This document shows, one piece after another, positions 9,264-22,014 of a stretch of 64,000 nt of DNA. The position numbers were made by a program, and so were the translations under genes. Origin of the DNA: Deinococcus marmoris (GTDB taxonomy: Bacteria; Deinococcota; Deinococci; Deinococcales; Deinococcaceae); the NCBI RefSeq assembly GCF_001949125.1, contig NZ_MSTI01000068.1, positions 103,814 to 167,813 on the forward strand, in the 5' to 3' direction. Below the pieces are notes generated by a model. The model worked only from the letters and a program-made list of their open reading frames with translations, made no database searches and had not been told where the DNA came from. Within the stretch, counting starts at the first letter, position 1. Each line of letters opens with the position of its first letter.

Positions 9264-10409
9264 ATGACGGCCCAACTCAGTTCGGTGGAGCTGTTCGCGG
9301 GGGCGGGCGGGCTGGCGCAGGGGGTGGCCCGCGCCGGGTTTCATCCGCGTCTGGTGGCCGAGTGGAACCGGGATGCCTGCAAGTCACTGCGCAAGAACCA
9401 GGCGCGCGGCTCCGAGCTGCTGCGCGGCTGGCCGATTGTGGAAACTGATGTGCGGGATATCGATTTCAGCGCTTTTGAGGGCGTTGATCTGGTCTCTGGC
9501 GGGCCGCCCTGCCAGCCGTTCAGCATCGGGGGCAAGCACGCCAGTCACGGGGACAGCCGCAACCTCTTTCCCGAGGCGGTGCGGGCCGTGCGTGAAATCC
9601 GCCCGCGCGCCTTTGTGCTGGAGAACGTTAAAGGGCTGACGCGGGCCACCTTCCGCAATTATTTCGAGTACCTGAAATTGCAGCTTCAGTATCCCGATTT
9701 GACTGTCAGGGCTGGGCAGGACTGGACGGCGCATCTGGCCCGCCTGGAGGGGCATCACCTGAGCGGTGAACGCGGCGGCCTGAGCTACCGCGTAGTGGCC
9801 GAGGTCTTGCAGGCCGCAGATTACGGTGTGCCGCAGAAGCGCGAGCGGGTGTTCTTCGTGGGCTTTCGCAGTGATGTTGCAGCTCACTGGCATTTCCCCA
9901 TGCCGACGCATTCGCGGGCGCGGCTGCTGGAGGCTCAGGCAGGCGGCGCGTACTGGGAACGGCACGGTCTACCGCAGCCGCCCAGTCAGTCGGGCAAAAG
10001 GCCCGCCCCATCCCTGTTCGCCTCGCCACTTGCGCCCTGGCGAACCGTCCGGGACGCACTGGCAGATTTGCCCGATCCCGAAACGCAGCCGGATCATCAT
10101 TTTGCCAACCACCACTTCATCGCCGGGGCCAGAAGCTATCCCGGACACACTGGCAGCCCGCTGGATGCGCCCAGCAAGACCCTCAAGGCCGGGGATCACG
10201 GCGTTCCCGGCGGCGAGAACATGCTGGTCAGGCCAGACGGTTCGGTGCGGTACTTCAGTGTGCGCGAGTCGGCGCGGCTTCAAACCTTTCCCGACGATTA
10301 TGTCCTGAGTGGCGCGTGGGGTGAGGCCATGCGGCAACTTGGCAATGCCGTGCCTGTCGATCTGGCTTATGCGGTGGCCCGGAGTGTGGCGGCGGCGTTG
10401 AATTCGTGA
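9264..10409 (+). CDS. DNA (cytosine-5-) methyltransferase of the Eco29kI-like R-M system
   Basis: The 381-residue enzyme shows the ordered C5-methyltransferase motifs: I VELFAGAGGLAQG (8-20), IV SGGPPCQPFS with the catalytic cysteine (about 77-86), VI ENVKGL (about 119), VIII QKRERVFFVGFR (about 190) and X GNAVPVDLA (about 359). The variable target-recognition segment lies between VIII and X. It would transfer methyl groups from SAM to cytosine and protect the host against the neighbouring GIY-YIG nuclease; CCGCGG is the inferred target. The gene is intact and ends about 245 bp before jetC. Confidence 0.93.
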   Translation: MTAQLSSVELFAGAGGLAQGVARAGFHPRLVAEWNRDACKSLRKNQARGSELLRGWPIVETDVRDIDFSAFEGVDLVSGGPPCQPFSIGGKHASHGDSRNLFPEAVRAVREIRPRAFVLENVKGLTRATFRNYFEYLKLQLQYPDLTVRAGQDWTAHLARLEGHHLSGERGGLSYRVVAEVLQAADYGVPQKRERVFFVGFRSDVAAHWHFPMPTHSRARLLEAQAGGAYWERHGLPQPPSQSGKRPAPSLFASPLAPWRTVRDALADLPDPETQPDHHFANHHFIAGARSYPGHTGSPLDAPSKTLKAGDHGVPGGENMLVRPDGSVRYFSVRESARLQTFPDDYVLSGAWGEAMRQLGNAVPVDLAYAVARSVAAALNS

Positions 10410-10494
10410 TCTGAGAGCGTCCAGACCAAGCCAAATCAAATCTTGAACACGGGCTTTTCCCCCTCTCCTCTCGTGGGAGACGGAGGGAGGCGCA

Positions 10495-10521
10495 AAGCGC
10501 CGGAAGGGTGAGGGGGCCACC
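10495..10521 (+). repeat. 27-bp dispersed repeat, copy 1 (upstream of jetC)
   Basis: This segment, with core CGGAAGGGTGAGGGGG, is identical over 27 bp to 14907-14933 and shares 17 bp with 29334-29350. It belongs to a larger imperfect repeat of about 90 bp beginning near 10456 with a CTCTCCTC/GGGAGA stem. The rest of the 245-bp gap between the methyltransferase gene and jetC holds only the jetC promoter. Confidence 0.8.
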
Positions 10522-10640
10522 CGGCAATCTCAACCTAACCAGCATGCCCCGCTGCCTTCCTGCACCAAATATCCCCACGTTCTGCGCGGTTAGACTGTTC
10601 GACGGTTTGGCGGTTTGACCCATCCCCCCCCAACACCCGT

Positions 10641-10646
10641 TAAACT
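10641..10646 (+). promoter_or_regulatory. -10 box of jetC
   Basis: TAAACT lies 8 nt before ATG 10655, so jetC appears to have its own leaderless promoter. That would be needed because it is separated from jetAB by the restriction-modification genes. Confidence 0.55.
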
Positions 10647-10654
10647 CAACCCCA

Positions 10655-13600
10655 ATGACCCTCTTTACCGCCCAGGACGTTCAGGGCCTGCTGACGCGCC
10701 CGGCGCGCGGGCTGCTGCCCACCCGGCTGATCCTGGTCAATTACTGGCTGTATCCGGTGCAGGTGTTTCATTTCGTGGCGGGACGGCTGTTTTTAACCGG
10801 CCACAACGGTTCGGGCAAGTCCACGGCGCTCACAGCGGCCATCACGCTGCTGCTGGACGGCGACAGCGCGCCCGCTCGCCTAGACCCCTTCGGCGGGCAG
10901 CGGCGGCATCTGCGCTATTACCTGCTGGGCGGCCCCGACGCCGGATTCCAGGAGCGCGGGCGGCGCTCGTATCTGGCGCTGGAATTCCGCACGCCGGAGG
11001 GGGAATACCAGACCATCGGCCTGGGGCTGTCGGCCAGCGAGGGCAGCACCAACATCGGCAAATGGGGCTTCTGGGTGCCGGGCCGGGTGGGAACTGGACA
11101 GGAGGAAGACGGCGTCAGCCTCGATCTGGTGGACGCGGGCCAGCCGCTGACCGAGCGGGTGTTGCGCGAACGGGTCACGCGCCTGGAGCCGCAGCCGGGC
11201 GAGTTCGCCTCCGGGCAGGGCGAGTACGCGGGCGTGGTGCGCCGCCGCATTTACGGGGCCGGGGAGCGCGATTTTCAGGACACCCTGGATCTGTTGCTGA
11301 CCGTGCGCGGCAGCAAACTGGGCCGCGAGGTCCGCCCCGCCCAGATCGCCGAATTGCTGCGCCGCTCATTGCCCTCGCTGTCGGCGGGCGTGACCGGCAA
11401 GCTGGCCGACGGCATCGAGAGGTTGGACCGCCACTCCGAACGCCTGCGCCTGCTGGACACCCAGACCGAGGCCGCGCGCCGCGTCGCCACCGCCAACTTT
11501 CACGCCGCCCTGACTGCCGCGCGCCTGGCCTGGAAACGCCGCCATGACAGCGCTGTGCGGGCAGACATCGCAAAGACCGAACTGGAGGCAACGCGTGCCG
11601 AGGCGGCCACCCAGGCAACCCTCCTGACCGAACTGGCCGGGCAGGAAGCCGCGCTGATCCACGATTCCGGGGCCGTGCGCGTGGAACTGGAGGCGCTGGA
11701 AGACGCCGCCAGCGGGCAGGAAAACCAGCTCGGCAACACCGAGCGCAAGCTGGCCGAGGTGCGCGCCGCGCTGGAGCAGAACCGGGGCCGCATTCGCCGC
11801 GAGCGCGAGCGAGAGGAACGCACCCGCACCCACCAGAGCGAAACCACCGCCGCCCGCGAAACCGATACGGCGGCGCTGGCTGGCCTGGAAACCGAAATCG
11901 CCGCCCGGCCCTGGTGGGATGGTGAGGACAGCCTGCCCGTCCGCACCGCTGCCCTGGACGCCGCCGAAACCGCCCTCAAGGTCTACGAGCGAGACACCGA
12001 ACGCCTGAGCGAACGCCAGGACGCCGCCGCGCGGGCCGCCGAGCAATCGACACTGGCCCGTCAGAACCTCGAAGACCGAACTGCCGCGCTGGAAGCCGTC
12101 CTGACCGATACGGGCGCGCAACTGACAGCCCGCGCGGAGACGCTGAACTGGGCGGGTCAGGGGTTGCCGCCCGAGGCCACCGATGCCTACGGAACCGCCC
12201 TGGAAACGACGGTGGAAATTGCCGATGCCTTCACGTCCATCGCAGAGGCGGGCACGGAGCTGCTGGGCATGGCCCGTGAGGACGGCGCGCTGTCGCGGGA
12301 GCGCGTGCGGGCGCTCCAGGCTGAGCAGAGCGAGTTGCAAGACCGCCTGAATCGCCTCCAGAACCAGAGCGGGGCCGAGCCGCCGTTGCCTGCCGCCCGC
12401 GCCCGTGCGCTGGACGAACTGCGCGGCGCGGGGATCGCGGCCCAGCCGTTCTACCGTCTGGTCAAACCACTGAAAGGCGCGGGTGAGCTGGGTCTGCTGG
12501 AAGGCGCATTGCTGGCCTCCGGGCTGCTCACGGCGCTGGTGGTGCCTGCCGAGCAGCACGCGGGGGCGCTGGATGTGCTGCGCCGCGCGAATCTGGCCGA
12601 CGCGCTGCTGTCTGCGGGTGCGGCAATAAAAGCCAAGAAAGACAGTCTGCGCGCCGTGCTGGAGTCAGAAAAGGACGCCCCGGATGGCGTGCTGGACATT
12701 CTGGGCAGCCTCTCCCTGAAGCCGGGCAGCAGTTCGGCGGGTCTGGACGCACTGGGCCACTGGCACAACGGCGTACTGGCGGGCGGCGCGTCCGACGAGG
12801 GCCTGCGCTTTCTGGGAGCGGTGGCGCGCGAACGGGAGCGCGAACGCCAACTAGCTCTGCTGGCCGAGGGGCTGGAACTGGTGGAAGACCGCCTGGACAG
12901 TGCGCAGGCCGAGCTGGAGATGCTGGAAACCGCGCTGGCGGCCCTGGAAAGCGAGCTGGATTACCTGCGCGGCCCGCGTGACCTGAGCGGGCAGCGCCGC
13001 ACCGCCGCCCGTGGGCGTGACGAGGCCCTGAACACCCTGACCCTCCGCAGCGAGGCGCAGGAGCTGGCGCTGGCTGCACTGGCCGAGGCCCAGGCCCGCG
13101 CCGCTGGGGCAGGCGAGGCGCTGGAACTGGCCTTCGCGCCGCTGGCCCTGAACGCCGACGCTGGGCGCGACAGCCTGAGCGCCGCGCAGGCCGATTACCG
13201 CGACGCCGCCGCCCAGTGGACGCAGACCCGGAATCTGCTCGAACGGCTGGAACGTGCCGGGGCTGATCTGGAGACGCTGGCGCAGGAGCTGCTCGAACAC
13301 GCCGCCGAATTGACTGAGCTGGAAACCGAACGCCAGACCGCCGAGGCCACCCGCGACGCCCTCCAGGCCACGCTGCTGCAACTGCGCGCCCAGCACGACG
13401 CCCCCGACGCCGCCAAACTGCGCGCCCGCCTGAACGAGCTGCGGGGCCGGGCGCGCGAGCTGGAGCGCAGCAGTCAGAACCTCAGTCGCCAGCGCATCGC
13501 TGCCGAGGAACGCGGACGCCTGGCCGCCGAACGCCTGCCCGGTTTGCAGGGGGCCAGTGAAGCCGCCGCCCTGGCCCTGGCCGAAGCCGTCCGCACGCTG

Positions 13601-14659
13601 GACGAACGCCGCGCCGCCCACCCGCGCCTCGCGGAAGACCATCCCGAACCCGCCGATCTCACCCTCAACGTCTCCGAAACAGACCGGCAGGCCGCCGACT
13701 ACGCGCTGCGCGAGGAGTACGACGCCGCGCGGCCATTGCTGGAAGCGCCGTTCAGCTACCACCCGCGCTTTACCCCCGAAGGCCCCCGCTTCTCGCACGA
13801 CGGCCAGACCCTCACGTCCGACGCGCTGCTGTCGTATCTGGCCGGGGAACTCGACGCCGCCCGCGCCCTGCTGACCGAGGAGGAGGCCCGTGTCTTCCAC
13901 GCCGAGCTGATCCGCGAACTGGTGGAGGAACTGGACGCCAAGCAGCGTGAGACTGCCAACTGGGTGGCGGGCATCCGTGCCACGCTGGACAAACTGCGTT
14001 TCCACGACGAGCGCCTGGATCTGGAAGGCCGCCCCCGCGCCCCCGCCGGGCAGCCTGCCGAGGCGCTGGCCCGCAGCGTCAATGGCCGGATTGACCCCAG
14101 CCACCAGAATGAGGCGTGGTGGTCAGGCGTGCGCGATGAGTTGCAAACGGTGGTGCGTGACCTCCAGGCCCGCGCGGGCGCGGATTCCATGCTGTCCTTC
14201 GCGCAGGAGCTGGAGCGGGCGCTGGACTACCGCGAGTGGATCGACTTCACCTTCCTGTCGGTCACGCCGTCGGGCAAGAAGGAAATCACGGACCGCACCT
14301 TCGCCCAGCGCAGCGGCGGCGAACGCAGCGCCGTGCTGTACACCTTCCTGTTTGCCGCCCTGGGCGCGCGTTTTGACCAACTGGGGCCGCGTGTGCCGCG
14401 CCTGATCGGGCTGGACGAGGCGTTTGCGGGCATGGACCTCGCCAACATCGGCGCGCTGTACCGCGTCATGGACGATCTGGAACTGTCCTGGATCGCCACC
14501 AGCGAACGCCGCATCGATCTGTCCCCCGCCCTGAGCGGAGCCGCCACCTATCAACTGATCCGCGTCGCCACCGCCAGAGGCAGCAGCGTGGGCAGCCTGT
14601 GCTTCGTCTGGGACGGCCATTCGGCGCAGGAGGGGCGTAAATACGGGCTGGCGGATTAG
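10655..14659 (+). CDS. jetC: Wadjet type II SMC-like ATPase JetC (TIGR02680)
   Basis: This 1334-residue SMC/MukB-like protein starts with a head domain, Walker A TGHNGSGKST near residue 47-56. A very long Ala/Glu/Arg-rich coiled coil covers about residues 270-1100, with a hinge-like globular region around 590-700 (FYRLVKPLKGAGELGLLEGALLASGLL). The C-terminal head half has signature RSGGERS near 1219 and Walker B RLIGLDEAFAGMD near 1249. Dimers hydrolyse ATP to extrude DNA loops on plasmids. No frameshift is seen. It is flanked by direct 27-bp repeats and faces jetD. Confidence 0.93.
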   Translation: MTLFTAQDVQGLLTRPARGLLPTRLILVNYWLYPVQVFHFVAGRLFLTGHNGSGKSTALTAAITLLLDGDSAPARLDPFGGQRRHLRYYLLGGPDAGFQERGRRSYLALEFRTPEGEYQTIGLGLSASEGSTNIGKWGFWVPGRVGTGQEEDGVSLDLVDAGQPLTERVLRERVTRLEPQPGEFASGQGEYAGVVRRRIYGAGERDFQDTLDLLLTVRGSKLGREVRPAQIAELLRRSLPSLSAGVTGKLADGIERLDRHSERLRLLDTQTEAARRVATANFHAALTAARLAWKRRHDSAVRADIAKTELEATRAEAATQATLLTELAGQEAALIHDSGAVRVELEALEDAASGQENQLGNTERKLAEVRAALEQNRGRIRREREREERTRTHQSETTAARETDTAALAGLETEIAARPWWDGEDSLPVRTAALDAAETALKVYERDTERLSERQDAAARAAEQSTLARQNLEDRTAALEAVLTDTGAQLTARAETLNWAGQGLPPEATDAYGTALETTVEIADAFTSIAEAGTELLGMAREDGALSRERVRALQAEQSELQDRLNRLQNQSGAEPPLPAARARALDELRGAGIAAQPFYRLVKPLKGAGELGLLEGALLASGLLTALVVPAEQHAGALDVLRRANLADALLSAGAAIKAKKDSLRAVLESEKDAPDGVLDILGSLSLKPGSSSAGLDALGHWHNGVLAGGASDEGLRFLGAVARERERERQLALLAEGLELVEDRLDSAQAELEMLETALAALESELDYLRGPRDLSGQRRTAARGRDEALNTLTLRSEAQELALAALAEAQARAAGAGEALELAFAPLALNADAGRDSLSAAQADYRDAAAQWTQTRNLLERLERAGADLETLAQELLEHAAELTELETERQTAEATRDALQATLLQLRAQHDAPDAAKLRARLNELRGRARELERSSQNLSRQRIAAEERGRLAAERLPGLQGASEAAALALAEAVRTLDERRAAHPRLAEDHPEPADLTLNVSETDRQAADYALREEYDAARPLLEAPFSYHPRFTPEGPRFSHDGQTLTSDALLSYLAGELDAARALLTEEEARVFHAELIRELVEELDAKQRETANWVAGIRATLDKLRFHDERLDLEGRPRAPAGQPAEALARSVNGRIDPSHQNEAWWSGVRDELQTVVRDLQARAGADSMLSFAQELERALDYREWIDFTFLSVTPSGKKEITDRTFAQRSGGERSAVLYTFLFAALGARFDQLGPRVPRLIGLDEAFAGMDLANIGALYRVMDDLELSWIATSERRIDLSPALSGAATYQLIRVATARGSSVGSLCFVWDGHSAQEGRKYGLAD

Positions 14660-14764
14660 CGGGAGAAGGGTTGATGGAGGGCGGCGTGTCGCTTTGTCCC
14701 CTCTCCCCTTGCGAGGCTTGGTGTGCAATAGAAAATTCGTTGTCGTAGACGAGGGATTTTTGCT

Positions 14765-14785
14765 CCTCCCCCCTTGCGGGGGAGG
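14765..14785. terminator. Hairpin between convergent jetC and jetD
   Basis: CCTCCCCC (14765-14772) pairs with GGGGGAGG (14778-14785) around a 5-nt loop. It lies in the 308-bp gap between the convergent jetC and jetD genes. There is no T-run, so the terminator role is only probable; it may also be part of the repeat element occupying this gap. Confidence 0.45.
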
Positions 14786-14906
14786 CTGGGAGGGGGGTGG
14801 CGGGCGAAGCCTGCCTCTCGTGCCGAAAAACAAAGATTACTTGATGGCCTTGCATCTGATTTTTGCAATGCACAGCAAGCCCTTGTGGGAGATCGACGGT
14901 GGCGCG

Positions 14907-14933
14907 AAGCGCCGGAAGGGTGAGGGGGCCACC
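14907..14933 (+). repeat. 27-bp dispersed repeat, copy 2 (downstream of jetC)
   Basis: Identical over 27 bp and in the same orientation as 10495-10521, so jetC is bracketed by direct repeats about 4.4 kb apart. The surrounding gap (14660-14967) otherwise holds the G/C-rich hairpin at 14765-14785 and no recognisable gene. Confidence 0.8.
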
Positions 14934-14967
14934 GGGCAGGCCCCAACCTGAGAAAGATGCAACGCCT

Positions 14968-16113
14968 TCATTCCACCCCAGACAGACCGCGCCCCACATC
15001 CGCCAGCAGTTCCGGCAGCAAGTTTTCCTGATGCGCGCCTACACCGCTTATAGCCAGCGTCTCCACCAGACCCGGAAACTCTGCGCGGTACGGCGCGGGA
15101 TCGCCGCGCAATGGGGCTGCGCCGCGAGAGCAGGCCAGGGCATGCGCGGCGGCGTCCATGTGCCACGGCTGCCAGTTCAGCGCATGTCGGCGCAGCAGGG
15201 AAGAGGCGATTCGCAGCCCGCCCAGATCGAGGTCACAACTCAGATAAACGCGGGTATCTGCGGGCAGCCGCGACAGCAGCGCGGAGGCGGCGGCGCTGGG
15301 TTGCCCACTGGTACACAGCAGCGGCGCGTGTGGGTGCGCGGCGTGCAGTGCCTCGAACACGCTGGGGTTTTCCACCGCCCACAGCATGCCTTCGGGCGCT
15401 TGAAAGGTGCTGGTCTGAATCTCGCGCCACGGCAGCGCCAGACAGTGTCCCGCCGCCGCGTTCAGCCACGCCGGGCCGAGCAGATTGGCAACCAGAACGG
15501 TGCTGCTCACGCCGTCGCGCTCCGGCTCGGGGATGTTCAGCGATTTCAGGGCGGCCCGCAGTAAGTTGCCCGCCAGCGTTCCCGCATCCAGCGCGTGTGC
15601 GTCGCCGCTCAGGCGGGCGGCCAGCACCGGATAGCTCAGCGTTTCGGCCCGCGTGACCTCCAGCGCGTCACTGACGAGTCGGAGGGTGGCCTGCAAATCC
15701 GCAGTCCCATTTTTCAACGCTCCCCGAAGCATTAATGCGCCTGCCCCGTCCCTCCGCAATGCTGTCTGCCACGGCACATCCTCTATGCCTGCCAGAAGCT
15801 CTGCCCACTGGGTCTCAAAGTCCTGTCTGGCCTGCCGCCGAACCACCACGGGCGAACCGTTCAGGGTGTCCAGCAGTTCTGGCAAGGACACCGCATAGCG
15901 GCTGGCCCTCAGCGCGGCGTCCAGCACGGCCAGATCGAGCGTCGTGCGTTCCTGCCGTCCGGTCAGGCGTGACAGCGCGGCCCAGGCGTCTGCACTCAGC
16001 TCCGGGCGCGAGCGGCCCAGTTCGCCCGTGCGGCGGTAGCGGCGCAGGGCGGCGTCCAGCACAGGCCCCAGCCCGGCATGGGTCAGGGCGCTCAGGATGT
16101 CGTCGGGGGGCAT
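14968..16113 (-). CDS. jetD: Wadjet type II nuclease subunit JetD (DUF2399 / TIGR02679, Toprim)
   Basis: This 381-residue protein carries a C-terminal Toprim domain. The catalytic glutamate is in WAVENPSVFEAL near residue 254, and the acidic pair is in VYLSCDLDLGGLRIASSLL near 292. This is the topoisomerase VI A-like layout of JetD, the subunit that cuts DNA after loop extrusion by JetABC. The N-terminal half is helical, with the ESALRAS-type winged helix of the family. In contrast to the usual jetABCD order, it is on the opposite strand and converges on jetC. A TACACT box 9 nt upstream of the ATG is a possible private promoter. Confidence 0.85.
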   Translation of the reverse strand: MPPDDILSALTHAGLGPVLDAALRRYRRTGELGRSRPELSADAWAALSRLTGRQERTTLDLAVLDAALRASRYAVSLPELLDTLNGSPVVVRRQARQDFETQWAELLAGIEDVPWQTALRRDGAGALMLRGALKNGTADLQATLRLVSDALEVTRAETLSYPVLAARLSGDAHALDAGTLAGNLLRAALKSLNIPEPERDGVSSTVLVANLLGPAWLNAAAGHCLALPWREIQTSTFQAPEGMLWAVENPSVFEALHAAHPHAPLLCTSGQPSAAASALLSRLPADTRVYLSCDLDLGGLRIASSLLRRHALNWQPWHMDAAAHALACSRGAAPLRGDPAPYRAEFPGLVETLAISGVGAHQENLLPELLADVGRGLSGVE

Positions 16114-16190
16114 GGCGCGGCCAGTGTAATGCGGATGGGTGACCCTGCCCGGTAGCCCTCGTCGTTACACGCCTGCCACCGTTGCCCCAC

Positions 16191-17174
16191 TCACCACAAA
16201 TCCTGAACCTGTGGGCGGATCAGGCGGTCATACACGGCTGCAACGCCGCGCATCGCCTCCTCGCTCAGCGGCGGCAGATCGGCGGCGCGGGCATTGGCCT
16301 CGGCCTGGGCGGCATTTTTGGCCCCCGGTATGGCGCAGCTCACCTCGGGAAACATCAGAATCCAGCGCAGGGCGAACTCGGCCAGGGTCATGCCTTCGGG
16401 GACGAGGGGGCGCAACTCCTCCACCGCTTGCAGGCCCGTCTCAAAGTCCACGCCGGAGAAGGTCTCGCCCCTGTCGAACGCCTCGCCGTGGCGGTTGAAA
16501 TTGCGGTGGTCATCCGGGGCGAAGCTGCTCTGGGGGGTCATCTTGCCGGTCAGCAGACCGCTTGCCAGTGGCACGCGGGCCAGGATGCCCACATTCGCTT
16601 CCCGCGCCGCCGCAAAGAACTGTTCGGCAGGCTTGAGGCGGAAGGCGTTGAAGATGATCTGCACGGTGGAGACGTTGGGATGCTTGATCGCGGTCAGCGC
16701 CTCGTCTACCGTTTCCACGCTGACGCCGTAGGCCCGCAGCAGCCCTTCTCCCACAAAGCCGTCCAGCACGCCGAAGACTTCATCCCGCTCGTAGACCTCC
16801 GGCGGCGGGCAGTGGAGCTGAAGCAGGTCTATGGTCTCGGTTTCCAGATTCTGCAAGCTGCGTTCGATGAAGCCGCGCAGGTTTTGCGCGTTGTAGCCGC
16901 CCGCCGTGTGCGGGTCCAGGCGGCGTCCGGCTTTGGTCGCCACGTAAAAGGCTTCCGGGCGCTCACGCCGCAGCCGGGCGATCAGGCGTTCGCTGCGCCC
17001 GTCGCCATACACGTCGGCGGTGTCGAAGAAATTGATGCCCAGGTCAAGTGCCTTGTGGAGCGCGGCCATCGCGTCGGCCTCGCTGACCTCGCCCCAGGTG
17101 CCGCCGATGGCCCAGGCCCCGAAGCTGATGCTGGACACGTCGTAGCCGGTTTTGCCGAGTGTGCGGTATTGCAT
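16191..17174 (-). CDS. Aldo/keto reductase
   Basis: This 327-residue NADPH-dependent oxidoreductase has the typical start [19 protein letters not shown]. The catalytic tetrad is visible as D and Y in [14 protein letters not shown] (about 48-61), K in [10 protein letters not shown] (about 84) and H in DLLQLHCPP (about 124). The C-terminal cofactor loop is [16 protein letters not shown]. Substrate unknown; Tas/YajO-like enzymes reduce aldehydes. ATG 17174 is chosen over an upstream in-frame start because the family motif begins there. It is divergent from the HNH nuclease gene and may be a passenger in the defence island. Confidence 0.9.
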   Translation of the reverse strand: MQYRTLGKTGYDVSSISFGAWAIGGTWGEVSEADAMAALHKALDLGINFFDTADVYGDGRSERLIARLRRERPEAFYVATKAGRRLDPHTAGGYNAQNLRGFIERSLQNLETETIDLLQLHCPPPEVYERDEVFGVLDGFVGEGLLRAYGVSVETVDEALTAIKHPNVSTVQIIFNAFRLKPAEQFFAAAREANVGILARVPLASGLLTGKMTPQSSFAPDDHRNFNRHGEAFDRGETFSGVDFETGLQAVEELRPLVPEGMTLAEFALRWILMFPEVSCAIPGAKNAAQAEANARAADLPPLSEEAMRGVAAVYDRLIRPQVQDLW

Positions 17175-17201
17175 GGGGGGAGTTATAGCGCGGGGCAATG
17201 G

Positions 17202-17229
17202 TTGCCTGTGTTCTGAGCAGCGATAAGCT
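17202..17229 (+). promoter_or_regulatory. Promoter of the HNH endonuclease gene
   Basis: TTGCCT (17202-17207) and TAAGCT (17224-17229) are 16 bp apart. The -10 box ends 5 nt before ATG 17235, so the transcript would be leaderless or nearly so. Confidence 0.55.
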
Positions 17230-17234
17230 GAAAC

Positions 17235-17939
17235 ATGCCTATCAATCCAACCTGGAACCGTGATGAAGTCATTTTGCTCTACGACTTTTATTTCCAGCAG
17301 GGGCGCAGGACGCTTTCAGCACGCAACCCCGATGTGATCGCACTTAGCGACTATCTCAAGCGGCTTCCCTGGCACCGGGAATCATGGCAGGACGACGCCT
17401 TCCGCAATCCAGTAGCGACAGCAATGAAGCTGAGGCAGCTCAAAGATTATGAAGAGGAACGCAAGCCTGCTTCCATCAGCTTGATTGTTCAGGCGGTTGC
17501 CCTGGAGTTTCGGGATCAGCCGGAACATGTCCACGAACTGGCTGCCGCCATCCGATCAGCCGTGAGCGTGGAGCCAGAGACCTTCGCCCTTCTCGACGCC
17601 AACGAGGAGGATGCCGGTTTTAATGAAGGCCGCGTTTTGGAACAGCTTCACAGGCGGCATGAGCGGAACAGAACTGCGGTGCGAAAGAAGATCGCTCAGG
17701 TTCTGGCTGCCACTGGCAAGCTGGCCTGCGAGGCTTGCGGATTCGACTTTCAGGCTATGTATGGGGAACGGGGCGAGGGCTTTGCAGAGTGCCACCACAT
17801 CGTTCCGCTGAGCGAGGCTGGCGAACGAAAAACCCGCCTGGACGAGCTGGCGATTGTCTGCGCCAACTGCCACCGCATGATCCACCGCGCCTCACCGATG
17901 TGGACTGTGGAAGAAGTCAGGCAGCACCTGACGCGCTAA
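17235..17939 (+). CDS. HNH endonuclease, McrA-like
   Basis: The protein has 234 residues. The C-terminal HNH domain includes a zinc-binding CEACGF near residue 164, the catalytic ECHHIVPL near 184 and CANCHRMIH near 212. That CxxC...HH...CxxC arrangement is shared with McrA and related modification-dependent restriction enzymes. The N-terminal 140 residues resemble the DNA-binding half found in such standalone nucleases ([14 protein letters not shown]). It would cut DNA, possibly 5-methylcytosine DNA, but specificity is not visible. The neighbouring Wadjet and R-M genes support a defence role. Confidence 0.82.
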   Translation: MPINPTWNRDEVILLYDFYFQQGRRTLSARNPDVIALSDYLKRLPWHRESWQDDAFRNPVATAMKLRQLKDYEEERKPASISLIVQAVALEFRDQPEHVHELAAAIRSAVSVEPETFALLDANEEDAGFNEGRVLEQLHRRHERNRTAVRKKIAQVLAATGKLACEACGFDFQAMYGERGEGFAECHHIVPLSEAGERKTRLDELAIVCANCHRMIHRASPMWTVEEVRQHLTR

Positions 17940-17985
17940 CACCGTCAACCCCTCCCCGTCACTGAAACCCGCTCCCGCCCCGGCC

Positions 17986-17991
17986 TATCCT
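17986..17991 (+). promoter_or_regulatory. -10 box of dnaE
   Basis: TATCCT lies 6 nt before ATG 17998, again with leaderless spacing. If the downstream low-GC genes have no promoter of their own, this would drive them too. Confidence 0.5.
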
Positions 17992-17997
17992 TAAAGC

Positions 17998-22010
<4,013 letters not shown>

Positions 22011-22014
<4 letters not shown>

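Noticed and set aside
11366..14104. Long minus-strand open frames opposite jetC
   Set aside because: Gln/Gly/Arg-rich shadows of the Ala/Glu-rich coiled coil on the other strand; no start signal or domain.
10655..14659. jetC as a SbcC/RecN repair ATPase
   Set aside because: The domain order and the neighbouring jetA, jetB and jetD families point to Wadjet.
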